Positions 35,501-50,500 are shown, counted from the first letter of the stretch. The stretch: 64,000 bases of DNA from Candidatus Roseilinea sp. NK_OTU-006 (GCF_012931985.1 NZ_JAAFGM010000004.1:122054-186053), one strand, 5' to 3'. The notes: generated from the letters alone by a model not told the origin. Numbers and translations are program-made.

Positions 35501-38500
35501 CCACGCTGGCCGTCACCACCCCCGCGCCCGGCGGGTCGGCGTTAAAGCTCAGCGTCGCGGTCAACATGCGCGACTCGCCAGGGGCCAGCGCGATTGCCAT
35601 CTGGCACACCAGCGCGCTGATGTTGCTACAGGCGTAGCTGTCGGGCAGGGTGTAGAAGGCGTTCAGCGCGTCGCTCGCCGTCAGCCAGAAGTGCGGCTGC
35701 ACCAGCGTAGAGGGGCCGGCGTTGGTCACCCACACGGTGTAGGTCAGGCTGCCCAGGTGCACCACTTCGGTCGCCGCCGGCGTCAGGGTGAGCTGGTAAT
35801 CGGCCTGCGTCTGCACAGCGTTGGCCTGGGCGAGCTGGTTATCGGCCGGGTTCAGGTCGTGCAGCGGGCTGGAGAGGGTGATGGCGCGCTGGATGAACTC
35901 ATCGGGCGTGAACTGCTCCAGGTCGTGTTGCACGGCCGTCACCAGGGTGAGCGTGTGCGGCTCGCCGGGGGCGAGGGCGGCGTAGGTGATCACCGCTGTT
36001 GCGCCGCTCACGGCGCACAGGCCGCCGCCCGTGGCGCTGCACGATGTGATCGGCGGGGCCGGGTTGCTGTGGAACACCGCAAGCGTCGCCGTGGTGGTGA
36101 TGACGACATCGGGCGCGGTTTGCTGGCCGTCGTTGCGCACCACAACGGTGTAGGTCATCGGCAGGCCGGCGGTTGGGGTAAGCGGCGCGGCGCTGAACGA
36201 CACCACGCGCAGGTCGGTGTTGCCGACGATGCTCACGTCGGTCTGCGCCGCGTTATTGGCCGGCGCGGATTCAATCGCCAACGGCCCCGGCCAGGCGCGG
36301 GCCGACACGCGCACCAGCTCGCCATGCGTCAGTCCAAGCGGCACCGATGCCGTGAACACCACCCGCAGCCGCGCCGTGTTGATCCAGTTGGTGTCCATAT
36401 CCACCGTCGCCGTCAGCCCGCCGGCGTCTGCCACGCAGGTCGCGCCGGCAACCGGCGCATCGTCGCTCTGCCGGCGCACCTGGCAGCCGGTGAAGGGCAA
36501 GGGGGCGCTATCCAACAAGCGCAGCGCCGCCGCCGTGATCACCACGCCGGGCGCGTCGGCCAGGGCGGCTGCGTTGGTCACCAGGACGTGGCCGGCCAGC
36601 GCCAGGCCGGCCACCGGCAGGTTGGTCGGCGCGACCACCCCGGCCTGCACATCCACCGACGGCGTGATGCGGGTCGTGGCCTGGGCGACGTAGCCGGCCG
36701 GGAGCTGCGCGTTGCTGGCGCGCACGCGCGCCGTGCTGGTGATCGTCTGCGCCGGATACCAGCCCAGCGTCAGCGCGGTCACGGTGATCCGCTGCGCAGC
36801 GCCGATGGCCATGCTGGGCAAGGTGCAGGTGAGCAGGCGCGGGTGCGACGTGTCGCAGCTCATGCCCCACCAGTCCGCCGAAGCGCGGTCGGTGTCGCTC
36901 AGCATGTGCGTCAGCGTCACCGGCCCGGCAGCCTCGATGCCGGTGTGGGTGAAAACAATCGTGTAGGTGAGCGTGTCGCCACTGACGGCGCTGGCCGGCC
37001 CGTCCATCTGCACGTCAAACGCCGACCAGCCGATCACACTCAACGGGGCGGTGGTGGTCACCGCACTGCCGCCGTCGGCGCGCGCATAAGCCGTGTTCAC
37101 CACCGTCTGCGAGCTTACCGGCGCAGTGAAGATCACGGTCACATCGGCGGCGCTACCCGGCATCAGCGGCGGGCGGCGCAGGGCGTTCAGAATCACGCCC
37201 AACCGCGTTGCGTCGGGCTGGCCGTAGAACGGCAAGGCCAGGTAGAAGGCTCGTTTGGCCGGGTGCCACACACCGACCGAATGTCGGGGCGCGCCGGACT
37301 CAAACCAACGCACCACCGTCTGCGCCGCGCTGGTGGGCGTCAACACATCAGCGTTGCTCATCCCACTGACGCTCATCACGCCGAAGCCGACGAACGACCC
37401 CACGCCGACGGCCTGATCATTCATAGAGGGCAGCCCGTCAATCGCCAGCGCGTCCACGCCCAGCGTCTCGGTCATGAAGCGGGTCAGCCCACCGCGCGCG
37501 TTGGCATAGCCCTGGCTGTCCAGCAACAGGCTGCCGCCGTTGGCCAGGTATTGCATCAGGTGCGCTTCGTCGTTGGCGCTGGGGCCGATGCCGGTCGGAT
37601 GGCCGGCCTGCACCTGCGACACCCAAATCACCAAGTCGTAGGCCGACATGAACGCCGCGCTGGGGCCATCGTTTGTGCCCGTGACCACCATGCGATCCCA
37701 CGCCACATTCAGCGCGTTCAGCGCGTTTTCGTAGAAGAGCGTGAAGTTGCCGACGTCGTCGTTGACCAACAACACACGGCGCGGCAGGCCGGTGAGGGCG
37801 CACTGCACCACCCCGCCGGCAGCCAGACAGCGCCGCGCCTGACCGTTGATGAGCGCCTCGGCGTCCGCAAAGGCGTGGCCAGACGGCACGGGGTCGGTGA
37901 GCACCAACCCATGCGCTGCGGAAGGCCCGTCGTTGATCAGCGTGATGGCGTAGGGGATCGGCTGGTTAACCAGTCCGCCGCCCAACGCCTGCTTCGACAC
38001 GCGCAGGTTGGCCTGCGCGGTGACCGTCAGCGTCAACGGTGCGGCCAGGTTGTCGCCCGGCGCGGTGTCGTTCACCGTGGTGGTCACCCCGGCGCGGGCG
38101 ATCAGCAGCGTGCCGCTCACCAGCGCCGGATGGGGCATCAGCGGCAGATGCATGGTCAAGGAATCGCCGGCAGCCAGCGTCGGCACGCTGAGGGTGATGG
38201 CCAATTGCCCATCGTCCCACGCGCCGCCGGCGACATCCATCGCCGCGCCCGGCGCGCCGAGGATCTGCGCTGCACCCGGCGCGAGCGCCATGCCCTGCGG
38301 CTGCATGCCCGGCCAGCCGGCGAACTGCCAGCCGCTCAACGTGACGGTGATGAGCATGTCTGCCGGCTGTGGGCCGCTGTTGGCCGCCACCAGGGTCAGG
38401 GTGGCGCCCAAGCCGGCGGTGATCACGGCGGCCGGCGCGGAGAGGGCAACCAGGGACGGGTTGGCGTTGCCCGAAGCCACAAATTGCGCCGCGGCGCTGC

Positions 38501-41500
38501 GCAGCGCCGACTGGTCACTCTGCCGCCAGAAGGTCAGCGCCTTCTGACCGCCGCCGGTCGCCGTCACGGTCACCACCACGCCGGCGCTGTTGCCCACGTT
38601 CAGCGTGGCCGCCGTGCAGGTGATCACGCCGCCGGAGTCGGCGCAGCTCAGTCCGTCGCCGGCGTAGCTCACCAGCGCCGCACCGGCCGGCAGGGCGGCC
38701 GTCAAGGCCACGCCGGTCGCAGCGACCGGGCCGGCGTTGGTGATGCGAGCGGTGACGTTGAGGTCGTTGCCCACCTGCACGCTTGGCGCGGCAGCTTGGG
38801 CCAGCCCTTGCAGCGCCGTCGAGACCAGGACGGTGTAGTTCACATTGGCGCCGGCCAGGGCAGCGTTGGAGGCCTGAGCCTGCGCGATGTTCGTCTGCGC
38901 GCCGACGGCGTTGGGCGCGCCCGCCACGGTCAACGTGGCGCTCTGGCCGCCGGCCAGGCTATAGGCCGGCGGGGCGAGCGTCTGCACCGCCTGCGTGAGC
39001 AACGCGGCCAGCACATTCGGCTGATTGACCGACAGGCCCACCACCGGCGCGAAGCCCAGCATCAGCGTGCGGGCGGTGTACACCGCCGCCGGGTGGTTGC
39101 CGGTGTCCAGATAGGTCAGGCCGACCGTGCCGCCGGACAAGGCCGGCACGTAGCTGGGCTGGTAGTCGGTAGCATTTGCCGGGGCAAAGATGCCGGCAAA
39201 GGCGTTGGCGCCGGTGAAGCCGCGCTGGAAAGCAAGATCGTAGGTCATCTTGACCTGGAAGCCGGCTGGATCCACCCGCAACGTCTCGGAGAGCAACGCC
39301 GCCGCCCAGGGGCGCAGCGTGGACGGATAGGCCGGATCGGCGAAGGCGCTGGCCCACGACGTGCCCAAGATCAGGCGTCCGCCGCCTGCCACGAAGGCGG
39401 CCAGATGGCGCGCGTCGCGCGCGTTCGGCCCTTGATGGGTCGGGTCGGCCTTGGTCCAGCTATCCCACAGCACCAGGTCGTGATTCAACATCTCGGCGGC
39501 CGTTGGGCCGTCGGCAGCGCCGTAGGCCTCGAACACGCTCACCTGCCAGCCGTTGGCCGCCGCGATCTCGTTCAGGCGCAAGCGACGCCAGTAGCTGCTG
39601 CTGGATTCGTTGTCGTCCACGTAGAGCAGGCGCAGCGGCCGGCGCACCGCGCAGCTCAGCGTCGCGCCCAGCGCGCAATTGGCGTTCATGGCGGGCTGAG
39701 CGGCCAGGCTGTAGGTCAGCACAGCATAGCCGGCGGGCAGCGCATCGGTCAGCACCAGGTCGCGCAGCAGCGCCCCGCCGGTGTTGGTGACGCGCACGGT
39801 GAAGGTGAGCGGGTCGCCGGCGAAGAGCGTCGCCGCCGAGGCGGACTCTGTCTGCGCGGACTTGTGGATCGCCAGCGCGCTTTGCGCCGTGGTGGTGTGG
39901 ACGACCTGGGCGCCGAGCGTGGAATGCGCCGGCCGGTTCACACCTGTGTTGGTTACCTGGCCGGCGAGCGCGATGGCTACGCCATCGTTCAGGCCGGCCG
40001 GGACAAGCGCGCTCAGCGTGAGGGTGTGCTGCGCGCCGCGCGCCAGCGTCGGCCAGGCCACGCGCACATCCAACCCGTCGAAAGCGCAGCTCGCGCCGCC
40101 GGTGACCTGGCAGAGCGGCGCAGCGAGCAAGACCGGCCAGGCTACCGTCAAGGTGGTGGGCTGGGTAGCCGTCAGGCCGCCGCTGTTGCGCAGGGTCACC
40201 TGCCAGGTGAGCGGCAAGCCGGGGGTAATCGGCGCGCCGGCCGGCAGGACGAGGCCATCGGCATCTACCCGTTGCGCGCCCAGCTGCAGGCGCACGGTGT
40301 CCAGCGTGTACACGAACGTGTGCATCAGCGACGCGCTGCGGTTATCGGCGCGATCCCAGGCTTCCACGGTGAGGGTATAGACGCCATACGCGCCGGCCGG
40401 CAGGGTCGGGGTAAGCACCCACTGCCCGCCGGCGACCGTGGCGGTGTAGGCGGTGATGACGCCGGCGCTGTTCATCAGCCAGCCGCGCACCACGCGCAGC
40501 GCGCCGTCGCTCACCAGGCCGGTGATCACCGCCTGGTGCACCGGCGCCGTCCCGAAATCCACGTCGAACACCGGGCTGAGCGCCTCGGTGACGGTGATGA
40601 TGGGCGGCACGGTGTCCACCCAGGCCGTGCGGGTGAGCACGGCGCTGCGGTTGCCGACCGCGTCGAGGCCGTACAGCTCCAGCACCTGCGAGACGGCGTC
40701 GCCCTCGCGCAGGAAGGCCAGCTCGGTGTCCAAAGCCAGGGCGGTGGCAAATTCCGTCGCCTCCAGCGCGCGCGTCTGTTCGGGCAAACAGGCCGCTTGT
40801 TCGGGCAAGCGGGCGCAGGCCACGATGCGCCGCGCCTCGCGTTCGTCGTTCAGGACGCCGCGCAGCGGGATGACGCCCCGCCCGGCCTCGGTGCGACCGT
40901 GGTTGCCGAAGTAACCGCTGCTCAGCAGGCTCTCGGTCTGCGCGTCCAGGGTCAGCGCTGGGGCGACGTGATCCACCTGGCGGCTGCCGATAACCGTCCA
41001 GCCGCTTTGGTTGCCCCAGATGTCGGCAGCGCGCACGCGCACGGTGACGGTGCCGCTCATGCCGTTCAAGTTGACGATGCACGACCAGCTCACGCCGCCG
41101 TTGCCGGCCGGCTGGGGGCAGGTCTGCGCCACCGGCGCGCCCACGCCGGGTTGCACTTCCACCGTCACCGCGGCCAGCGGCGAGAGGTCGAACGCCGCGC
41201 CGCTGAAGGTGTTGGTGAGCGGATTGACCCAGCTCAGCGGTGACGAGGCGCTCAGGCTGACCGGCGCGGTGATGTCAATCAGATAGCGCAGGGCGAACCA
41301 GTCGTAGGCCCGGCGCGGCGCGTCGCGCAGCGCCACGTCAAACTGGGCGACGCCGCTGTTGCCGGTCAGGCCGGTGAGGGTGAGCACGCTGCCTGCGCCG
41401 GGGGCGACGGCGGGCGGGGTCAGCGTCTGGGCATTGCCGCCGCTCAGGGCAAGCGCGCCGCCAGAGACCACGTTGAAGCTCAGGCCATCGGTCGCGGCGC

Positions 41501-44500
41501 TGCCGGCGTTGGTAACGCTGAGGGTAAACGTCACGGCGCGGTTGGGGCCGATGGTGGGCAGCGCCGCGCCGGGCGGCTGCGGCAGGTCGGCGAGGGCCGG
41601 CGGCAGGTCGGCCAGCCAAGCTCGCGCGCCGACGGTGACCGCCGCGCCGTCCGGCGTGGTAGTCGCCGCCTGCACGGCGACGCGCGCATCCGAGGCGACA
41701 AAGCGGCCCGCGTTGGGGCGCACACCGCTGGCTGCGGCGTTCCAGCGCAGATAGGCAGTGGGCGTGGCCAGCGCCGCGCCCCACAGATCGCCTTCGGGCG
41801 AGGGGTTGGGCATCCAGGCCATCACGCGGCCGTTTTCGGCCAGGGCCACTGCCAACAGGCCGAACGGTGTGCTGGCCGGCGCCAAGACGCCCAGCGCCGT
41901 CCATAGCAGGCGCAGGTCGGTGCGCGGGACGTCGCCGGGGATGAAGGCGAACTCGGCGCTGTTCAGCTCGCGTTGCGCCTGCCAGGCGCTGCCGCTCCAG
42001 GCGTAAAGGGTGGCCGTCTGGGGCGAGACAACGCGCACGGCGTAATCTGGGCGCATGGGCAGGCTGGCCGGCTGATCGGGGCCGAGCGGCTGTTCGGGCA
42101 TGGCGACGCGGTTGAGCGGGTCGCGCGTTGCGCCGCCGGCCTGGGTGTCGAAGAAGAGCCACAGGTCGCCGTCGCTGGCCCAGTTGCCGCCGGTGTAGGC
42201 CAGGCGCAAAGCCAGGGCATCCCAGGTAACGTAGAACGCCTGCGGGCATTGTGTGGCCGTGACCACATCGCCGCAGCGGGCGCGCGGGTGCGCCCCCACC
42301 TGCGTGGCCCCTGACTCCAGCCAATGGCTGAAGCCCAGCGTGGTCACGTCGGGCGTGGTGGGGGCGTCCACGATGATCGGGCCGAGCGTCTGCCGGCTGC
42401 CGTTGCCGTGCGCGTCGCGGGCGGAGAGATGGGCAAACCAGGTCTGCGCTTCGCCGGTGGCGCGGTCGAGCCGGCGCGGCTGATTCGGCAGCAGCACGGT
42501 GGAGGGCGCAAAGGATGCCGATTGCGTCCAGCCGGCTACGTAATCCTGCAAGCCGGCCGGATCGCTCGCCTCCGTCCAGACGAGCGCCAGGGTGGGCGTG
42601 CTGTTGCGAATGGCCAGGCCGGTGGTGATGGGGAACAGCATCGTGCCGCTGACGAGCAACAGGCTGGGCGTCACCAGGGCCGGCGGGACGATGTCCACGG
42701 TGAGCGGTGCGGCAAGGGCTGTGGTGCGATTGGCGGCGTCCAACGTGACCGCGTTGACGGTGATGCCGGCGGGGTTATAGGCGTTTGGCGCCTGGACGAG
42801 ATAGCGCCAGGCATGGCGGCGCGCGCCGTTGGGCAACACATCCACGCCGTCGTCTATGCTCGCCAAGCCGGACTCGCTCAGGCCGCCGGGGCCGCCGACG
42901 GTGACGGTGAGCGCGCGCAGGTCGGCGAACGCCGTCACCAGCCCGCCGACGAAGAACATGCCCTCGCCGGGCGAGGCGCTGCCGGTGATGAGCGGCCCGC
43001 TCAGCGCCAGGTGCGGCGCGGTGATCGCCACGGTCAGCGAGATGGGCGCGGTCTGGGTCTGCACGCGGCCATAGACATCCTCGATCACCGAAGCCAGCAC
43101 GTGCCGGCCAGGGATGGGCGTCCAGGTGGTCGTCCAGACCGGGTTGGTTTGGTTGAGGATGGGGCTGACCAGGGCCGGCGCGCCGTTGACGGTGACGGTG
43201 ATGCGGCGCACCGGCTCGCTGGCGTTGGCCGCCACGCCGATCGGCACAGGGGCCAGGCTATCGCGGGTGGCGCCGTTGGTGGGCGTGACCACCGCCGATT
43301 CAAGCACCAGCGGCGGGCGCACGCGTATGCTGACCGTGCCGGTGACGAGGCCGCCGCGATGGTCATCCACTTGGTAATCCAGCCGGTCGTAGCCAGAGAA
43401 GCCGGCGTCGGGCGCGTACGCCAACGCCGGCGCTGTGATCACGCGGCCGGCCGGCCAGCCGCTCAGCGCGCCGCGCCCGAAGGGGGTGAGGATGCGCAGG
43501 CTCAGCGGGTTGCGGTCGGCGTCGGTCACATCTAGGGTAAAGGTGATCGGCGTGTTGATGTCGGTGAACAGCGCTTGGGAATTGGCCGCCGGCCGGTGGT
43601 TCACGTCCAGGGCGAAGGTCTGCAAGCCGTCGAAAGGCGAATTCACATTAGCCGTCTCGGTGACCACATCTTCGAGCGAGAGGAACAGCGTGTTGCTGAT
43701 GTTGATGCGCTTGATGTTGAGCGTCTGCCAATCCACAAAGTACAGCTTCAGCGTTGGGCTGTAATGGGTGGGGTTATCCACATACAATCTGAACCAGCTT
43801 GAGGAACCGCTTCGCAACGGCTGAGTCGGCGCGAAGAGCGTGGTGACGGTGTAGAAGTTCGGCGCGCCGAGGGTCGAGCCGTCGTTGACGGCGCTGAAGT
43901 TGCCCGGATAAGACGCGGCATACAGCCGTCCGCCGTTGCCCCACCAGAAAATCTGGCGCGAGACGGGATCAACAGCAACGCCGAGCTGCGTCCAGAAGGG
44001 CGGGCGGTCGAACCCGTGAATGCGGTTGTCGAAGTAGCTGAACGACGAAGGGCGCGGGTCGCCGATGTAGCCCTGGAACGTGCCATCCGGCAACAAGAAG
44101 CGCAGGCGGGCGCTCTCCGGCGTGCTGTCGGTGAAGAAGTAACGATCGAATTCGCCATCGCGGGCAAACAGGCGCTGATTCTGCCAGTCATAGGCCAGCG
44201 CCCAGCCCAGCCGATGCGGCAGGGTGACGGTGACGTACTGGCCGGTCCAGGTGTTCAGCCGGCCCAGCACATTGGTGTAATCAATGCGATAGAGCCACCC
44301 GCTGAGCGGATCGAAGGCCATGTCTTGCGCCTGCACGCCGGGCGGCAGGGTGAACGTGGCGCTCACCGCGTTCGTGTTCAGGTCAATGACATCCACGCGC
44401 AGCGCGTCGTCGTAGTGCACCACCAGCAAGCGCCCGTTGGCCGAATCGGGGAACATCCAGCCCACGCTGCGATTCCAGTGTGGCCAGGCCACTTGCGTCT

Positions 44501-47500
44501 GGCCGCTGGCCAGGTCTTTGCGATAGAGCGTGTTGTAGGTGCTGTAATACAGGCTGCGGTTATTGGGCGCGCCGGGCGGGATGGCATAGGTGTCGGCGCA
44601 ATGGCCATGCACATCACAAGCGCGGATGCGCGGCGGCTCGACCACGTGGCCGGGGCGCTCGCAGCGTTGCACGATCTCGTAGAGCCGGCTGCTGTCGTTG
44701 ATCCATTCGCGCCACCAAGCCGTGTCGTAGGTAAACAGCTCCTCTGGCTTCGGGTCGCCGCACGGGCCGATGAAGCCGTCTTGCACCAGGTTGAAGTCGG
44801 TGGCGCGCACGGTGTAGATGGTGCGCGACGCTGCGCCGATGCCGACGTAGTTCACGTCCACGCCGACGCGCGGCGGGGTGGTGTCAATCTCACCGCGCCA
44901 GAAGTTGACGTAGCGGCCGGTGTTGCTCAGCATGTCGCGCCCGGCCAGGTCGAGCTGGTATAGCCCTTCGAGTTGATCGGGCAGCGTGTAATGCCAGGTG
45001 GTGGTGAGCACGCCGCTGCCGGATGCACCCAGCACGACCGGCTGCGGCAGGGCGCGCGCCAGGGTGACGTTGAAACGCGCCTGCGCCGCGCCGCTGCCGT
45101 CGGCGTACACCACGCGCAGCGTGTGCAGGCCGCTGGTCATCGTCAACACAGTGGCAGCCTGAACTGTGCCGCCGGTCGCGCTGAGCACCGGCAGGTCGTT
45201 TACGAACAGGCGGATGGCGCCGGCGGCGTCGCTCTCGCGCTCTAGGGTGAAGGTGTACACGCCGTCCACGCGGAAGAGCGCCTGGCGTAACCAGTCCACC
45301 GAGAAGCCATCGGCCAGCACGCCCGGCGCCGGGCCGGCCGGCCAGGCAAAATCAATGTTGGCCGCCAACCCTTCGTAGTCCGGCGCGCCGATGGCCTGAG
45401 TGTTGTTGCGATACCAGGCGCGCCACATGCCGGGGGCGACGCCCTGATCGCCCGGCATGAGCGTGAGCGTGGCCGTGTGCACGCCGCTGTTCAGGCCGGC
45501 CGGCGCATTCTCGAAGACGAAGCCGCTGAGCGCGCGCGTGGTGGTGATGGTCAGGTTGGGCAGGGCTTGGGTGACCACGCCGTCGTAGGTCAGGTTTTGT
45601 TGGGGCGTGACCGAGCTGAAGGCCGGCGCGCGATTATCCAGCCGCAGGCGGAAGGCGACGTAGTTGGCCGGCGCAGTGAGGTTGCCGGCGAAGTCGCCGC
45701 CGCGCAGATACACGGTGTATGTGCCGGTGGGGTCGGTGATGACGTTGCCGTCCACGTCGAACAGCGGCAGGACGTAGGTCAGCACCCAACCGGTGGTGGT
45801 GACCTCGGCGCGCTGCCAGGTGGCGGTGTAAGGGGTGGGCAAGCCGCTCACCGCCGGCGCGGCCACCACCAGCGCCTCGACGAAGCTGGCCCCGCTGCCG
45901 GGGTGGCCGCTGACCAGGTTGGGGTCGCTGGCCGCGCCGTTCAAGCGGACGCCCCAGTTGCCGTCGGGCAGCGCCACGGCGGCGCGCAAGGCATCGTCCG
46001 GCACGCTGCTGACGACGGCGGGCGGATTGGCATCGGCCAGGAAACTCAGCACATGGGGGGCAGGTTGCAGGTTACCCACCGCATCCACAGCGCGGGCGCT
46101 GAAGGTGTGCGGGCCTTCGGTCAGCGGCACCGCCAACGCATACGACCAGAACGCCGTGTGGGTGGCCGTCTGCCACGCGCCGCTGTTCAGCCGCACCTCC
46201 ACTCGCTGCACGTAGGAGGTGGGGTCCACTGCCTCGCCGCCGACCACCACCGTGCTGCCGGCGGCCATGTACGCGCCGTTGCTGAAGCTGGTGGTCTGGG
46301 CGTTGGGCGGGTCGTTGTCCACGCGCAGGGCGGCCACATAGCGCGGGCTGATGTTCACGCCGCTGCCGGGCGCGCCGGCGTACAGCTCTGCCGCAGCCGA
46401 TGCCGTGATCGGCGCCGGCTGCGACGCCACGGCGAACGGCACGGTGACGATGCCGGTCACGTCGAAACTTGCCCCGCGCCACAGGCCGGGGAAATTGCGC
46501 ACCATGGGCGGCGCCGCCCCATAGAGCGGGGCGCGGGTGACGGTCAAGACGCCGCGCGCGTTGAGCGGGTTCACCTGGGGCGTGTCGTTCAGCACGGTGA
46601 CGGTGAACGGCATCACCTGACCCGGGGCCAGGAAGCCATCGGCATCGGCAAAGTTAAAGCTCACAGCCAACGGGTTGGCGTTGGGCACGTTGGGATGGAA
46701 GGGGAAGCCGATCGGATCACAGGCGTTGAGCGTCTTCTCGTCGCGGTCGCTCAGGCTGTCGCCGTCGGTATCGTAAGCGCGCGGGTCAGAGACGACGCGG
46801 ATGGTGCGGCGCGCGCCGCCGGGCAGCCGGCAGCCATTGGTGTCCAGGGCCGGCGGCGCGCCAACGTAGCCATAGGCCATGTCCCAGCCGTTCACTTCCT
46901 CAGCGTCGGTCAAGCCGTCGCCGTCGGTGTCGGCGCTAGACGGATGGGTGCCATAGCGCAGCTCCAGCGCATCGCTCAGGCCATCGCCGTCGGCGTCGGA
47001 CTGGATCGGGCGGAAATAGCGACCTTGATTACCCAGCGCCAACTCTTTGGGGTCGGGGACGCCGTCGCCGTCGGTATCGCTGAGCAAGTCGTTGGGGTCG
47101 TTGCCGCCGCAGAAGGGGCTGCGCAAGCCATCGCCGTCCCGATCACACGAGATGTTGCGCGTGATGGCGGGATTGATGCGCGCGGTAAACGCCGGCGACC
47201 ACTCCCAGCCGGCAAATTGATCGAGCGCGTTGGGCAACACGTCGAGGAAGAAGCCGAGGTTCTGGCCGCTCTGTTTGCCCTTAACTTCGTTGAGCTTGCA
47301 AAAGTTGAGCAGCCAGCATTCGACCGCCGGCAGGGCAAAGCTGTAGTTCAGGCGCACCGGTATGCTGACGTTGACGCCGGGCTGCAACACAATCTCCGGC
47401 GCCTGGGCGGTCTGCTGATTGACGTAGTGGGTGGAGTATGGCCCACCCAGTTGCATGGCCCAGGCGTTGCGCATGGCGTTCACGCTCACCTCCGGCGGGT

Positions 47501-50500
47501 CGGCGTTCAGCGTATAGCGCACAGCGGTGCGGCGCCTGGCGTCGTCGCCCCCTGGGCCGCGCGTCTTGGCGTGATACGAAGAGACAGATTGATGGTTGAT
47601 CTCATACATCGTCGCCTCGTCAATGTAGGTAGACACGTCCAGGCTGAGCGTCAGGCGATTGCCGGCGATGAAGCCGCGTTCAGGGTCGCTCAGGCGCACA
47701 TTGAGCTTGCCGGCTTCCACCGCCCTGAGGCGCACCACCGGCGCGCCGCCGTAAATGAACGCCGCCGCGACCTGCACGACGATGCCGGTGATGGACCAGC
47801 AGGTGTTGGGCACCCTGGCCGTGCACAGGATGTTCAAAATGGCATCTATGCTGGCCAACACGCCGAGCAGCACCGCGCCGGCCACCGTCACGCTCAGCGC
47901 GAAGGTGAGGAAGGCAATGTAAATCTCCACCACCAAGCGGGCGAAGGCTGCGTTCAGGTCCAGGCTGCCGAAGGCAGCGCCATTGGCCCACTGAAAGATG
48001 AATGTGCCCACCGCCATGCCCACCTGCACGATGAGCGCCAACACCGCCGTGACGAGCGTGGCGCGGAAGACGGCCAGCCCACCTCCAAAGGTGGCCGAGG
48101 CCGCCGCCGAGAGCGCGGCCAGCTTGGTTGCGCCGGCTGCCACGGCGGCCTGGAATTGCGCCACGAAGAACTGCGCGATGCTAATCAGCGGCTTGACGAG
48201 CGAAAAGAAAATGGTCATCGCGCCGATCACCACGGCCAGCCCAATTTGAAAACCGTAGTCCGGCGTAGTGAGATACAGCACCAGCAGCGTGATGGCCACG
48301 GCGGCGCCCACCACCGCCCCGGCTGCGCCCAAGGCGATCAGCTTCCACTTGGCAGCTTTGAAAAATTCCTTTAGGCCGGCCAGCAGGCCAAACTTGGTGA
48401 CGTTCGAGGCAAGCTGCCCGCCCACCAGCGGCAGCTCCTTCAGCACCCCGCCCAGTTTGCCCAACCAGCCGGGTTGAAAGGCATACGCGCTCTCAGTCAG
48501 GCCGTAATACAGCAGATTGATCACGAAGTTGGCGCCCTTCACCGCTGCGTTGGCGCTTTGCAACGTCACGCGCTGCCAGAGCTTCAGATCAGACGATTGC
48601 TTTTCGAGCTTGAACGTCTTGGTTTGCGACTGCACCACGCGCTCGACGCCCTGGGCAATGCCCAGCACATAGGCTTGTAACAAGCCCAGCTCGCCGAAAG
48701 CGGTGTTCTCGTCGGTAGGGTGGCGCGCCAGCATCAGGCCGCGATAGCGCCGGTCCACCTCGAAGGTGACGAAATCGGCCAGGTCGTAGCTCTTCCATTC
48801 CGCGCCGTTGTAGCGGTAGGGCGCCCAGCTCAGCGCCGCCGTGGTGTCCACGCCGGCGCCGGCCAGGTCGAAGCGTCCCTGGTTGCCCTGGAAGCGCACA
48901 GCGGGATGGTTCAGCAAGACGCCGCCGCGATCTAGGCCCAGGTTGACGCTGCGCTCTTCGCGCGCAAACATCAGCGTCGGCGTGATGCGGCTGGCCGGCG
49001 ACCAATAGGGCTGGAAGACGCCGGTGAGCAGGTCCTTGCTGATGGTCTGGGCCAGGGTGGCCTGCATCGCTTCGGATGTGGCAAAGCTGAAGGCGCTGAC
49101 GCGCACGGTGTTGCTGAGCGCCCAGCGTTGTGTGATGGGCACGCCGGCGTTCAGGGTATGGTCAAAGCGCGCGGTCAGGTTATCCACGCGCAGATCGCGT
49201 TGGCCATCGCCGACGCATCGGCCTTGCGCATCTTCGGCGTCGCAATCGCGGCCGGCCACGAACGTCTCGTCCAGCAACAGCGAGAGCTTCAACAGCGTGT
49301 CGTCGCTGTCGCGTTCATCGTCCACGGCAGGATCCTCATACAGCACGGCCAGCGCCGCGCCGTGATCCTCGTACACGTTCAGGCCGGTGAGCGTCCAGTC
49401 GTCGTAGTAGGTGTGTAGGATGGTGAGCTGGTTGAACTGACTCTCTTCCGGCCGATCCACCAATGCCTGCACCATCCAAGCCAGGCGCACGTTTTGGGGC
49501 GTCCAGCTCGCACTGCTGCGAAAGGGGACGCGCGCGGTGAAGGCGTAGCGTTGCTCGGTCAATCGGTCGTTGACCAGCGAGACGGGCGCATACAGCAGCG
49601 AGCGGCCATCGGGCAAATCGCGGCGGCTGATGCTGTAGGCGTTCAGCTCGGCCTGCGAAAGCAAGGTGTTGTCGGCGCGCGAGACCTCGATCTCCAACAC
49701 GGGCAGCAGGCGCACATCGCCGTTGGCGCTGCGCGGATCGGCCTCGCCCAGCGCCGATGCGAATGTCGCGCCGTCCACGTCCTGAATCTGGCCCTTGTCG
49801 TCGCGCGGCCAGTCGTACACGTTGAAGGCGTACCACAGGCGGGCGGGGTTGGTCGGGCGAAGCTGGAACTGAACGTAGGTCATCCTGCCCGGCGTCAGGC
49901 CGGCCAGAGTTAATTCGAGCGGCAGGGCTTGGTTGAAGAAGAGTTGGTCGGCTTCGTTGCCGCGTCGGCGGGTGACCGGTGAGAGGTCGTAGCGATCGGG
50001 CACACTGTCGTTGTCATCGTCGTCGTCGGCAATGTCGGGCACGCTGTCGCCGTCGGTATCGGGGCAGTTGAACGGCGCAGAGGTGCACTCCAAGCTGTCG
50101 GAGCGGCCATCGTTGTTGCTGTCGCCGTCGAGGGGATTAAGGCGATAGCGCGTCATGCCGACGGTCCAGCCATTGGCTTCATCGGCGTCGCTCAGGCCGT
50201 CGCCGTCCGAGTCAGGCAGGAGCGGGTCGCTGCCGAGCAAGTTTTCCACCGCGTCGCTCAGGCCGTCGCCGTCGGTATCTGGATCGGATTGCACGGCGGC
50301 AATGCCGAGGCCGACCGGGGCCTGCGGAAGCGGGTCCAGGTCCACCGCCGGGCTGCCGGCGCGCATGGCGGCGTATTGCCGAGCCAGCGCCGGCCCGTCT
50401 GGCAACGGCGCAGCCTGGGCAGGGGGCGCCGCGGGGGCGTCGTTGCGCAGGATGAGCGGGCGCGTGAGCGGGCGCGCGCCAAGCGTCTGGCGCAAAAAGT

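Noticed and set aside
35061..41243. A 2060-codon open frame on the plus strand
   Set aside because: It lies wholly antisense to the giant gene. Its product is low-complexity Arg/Gly/Ala/His-rich text without any domain, as expected from GC-biased third positions on the other strand.
45477..48374. A 965-codon plus-strand open frame
   Set aside because: Also antisense to the giant gene and without family motifs; a shadow of codon bias.
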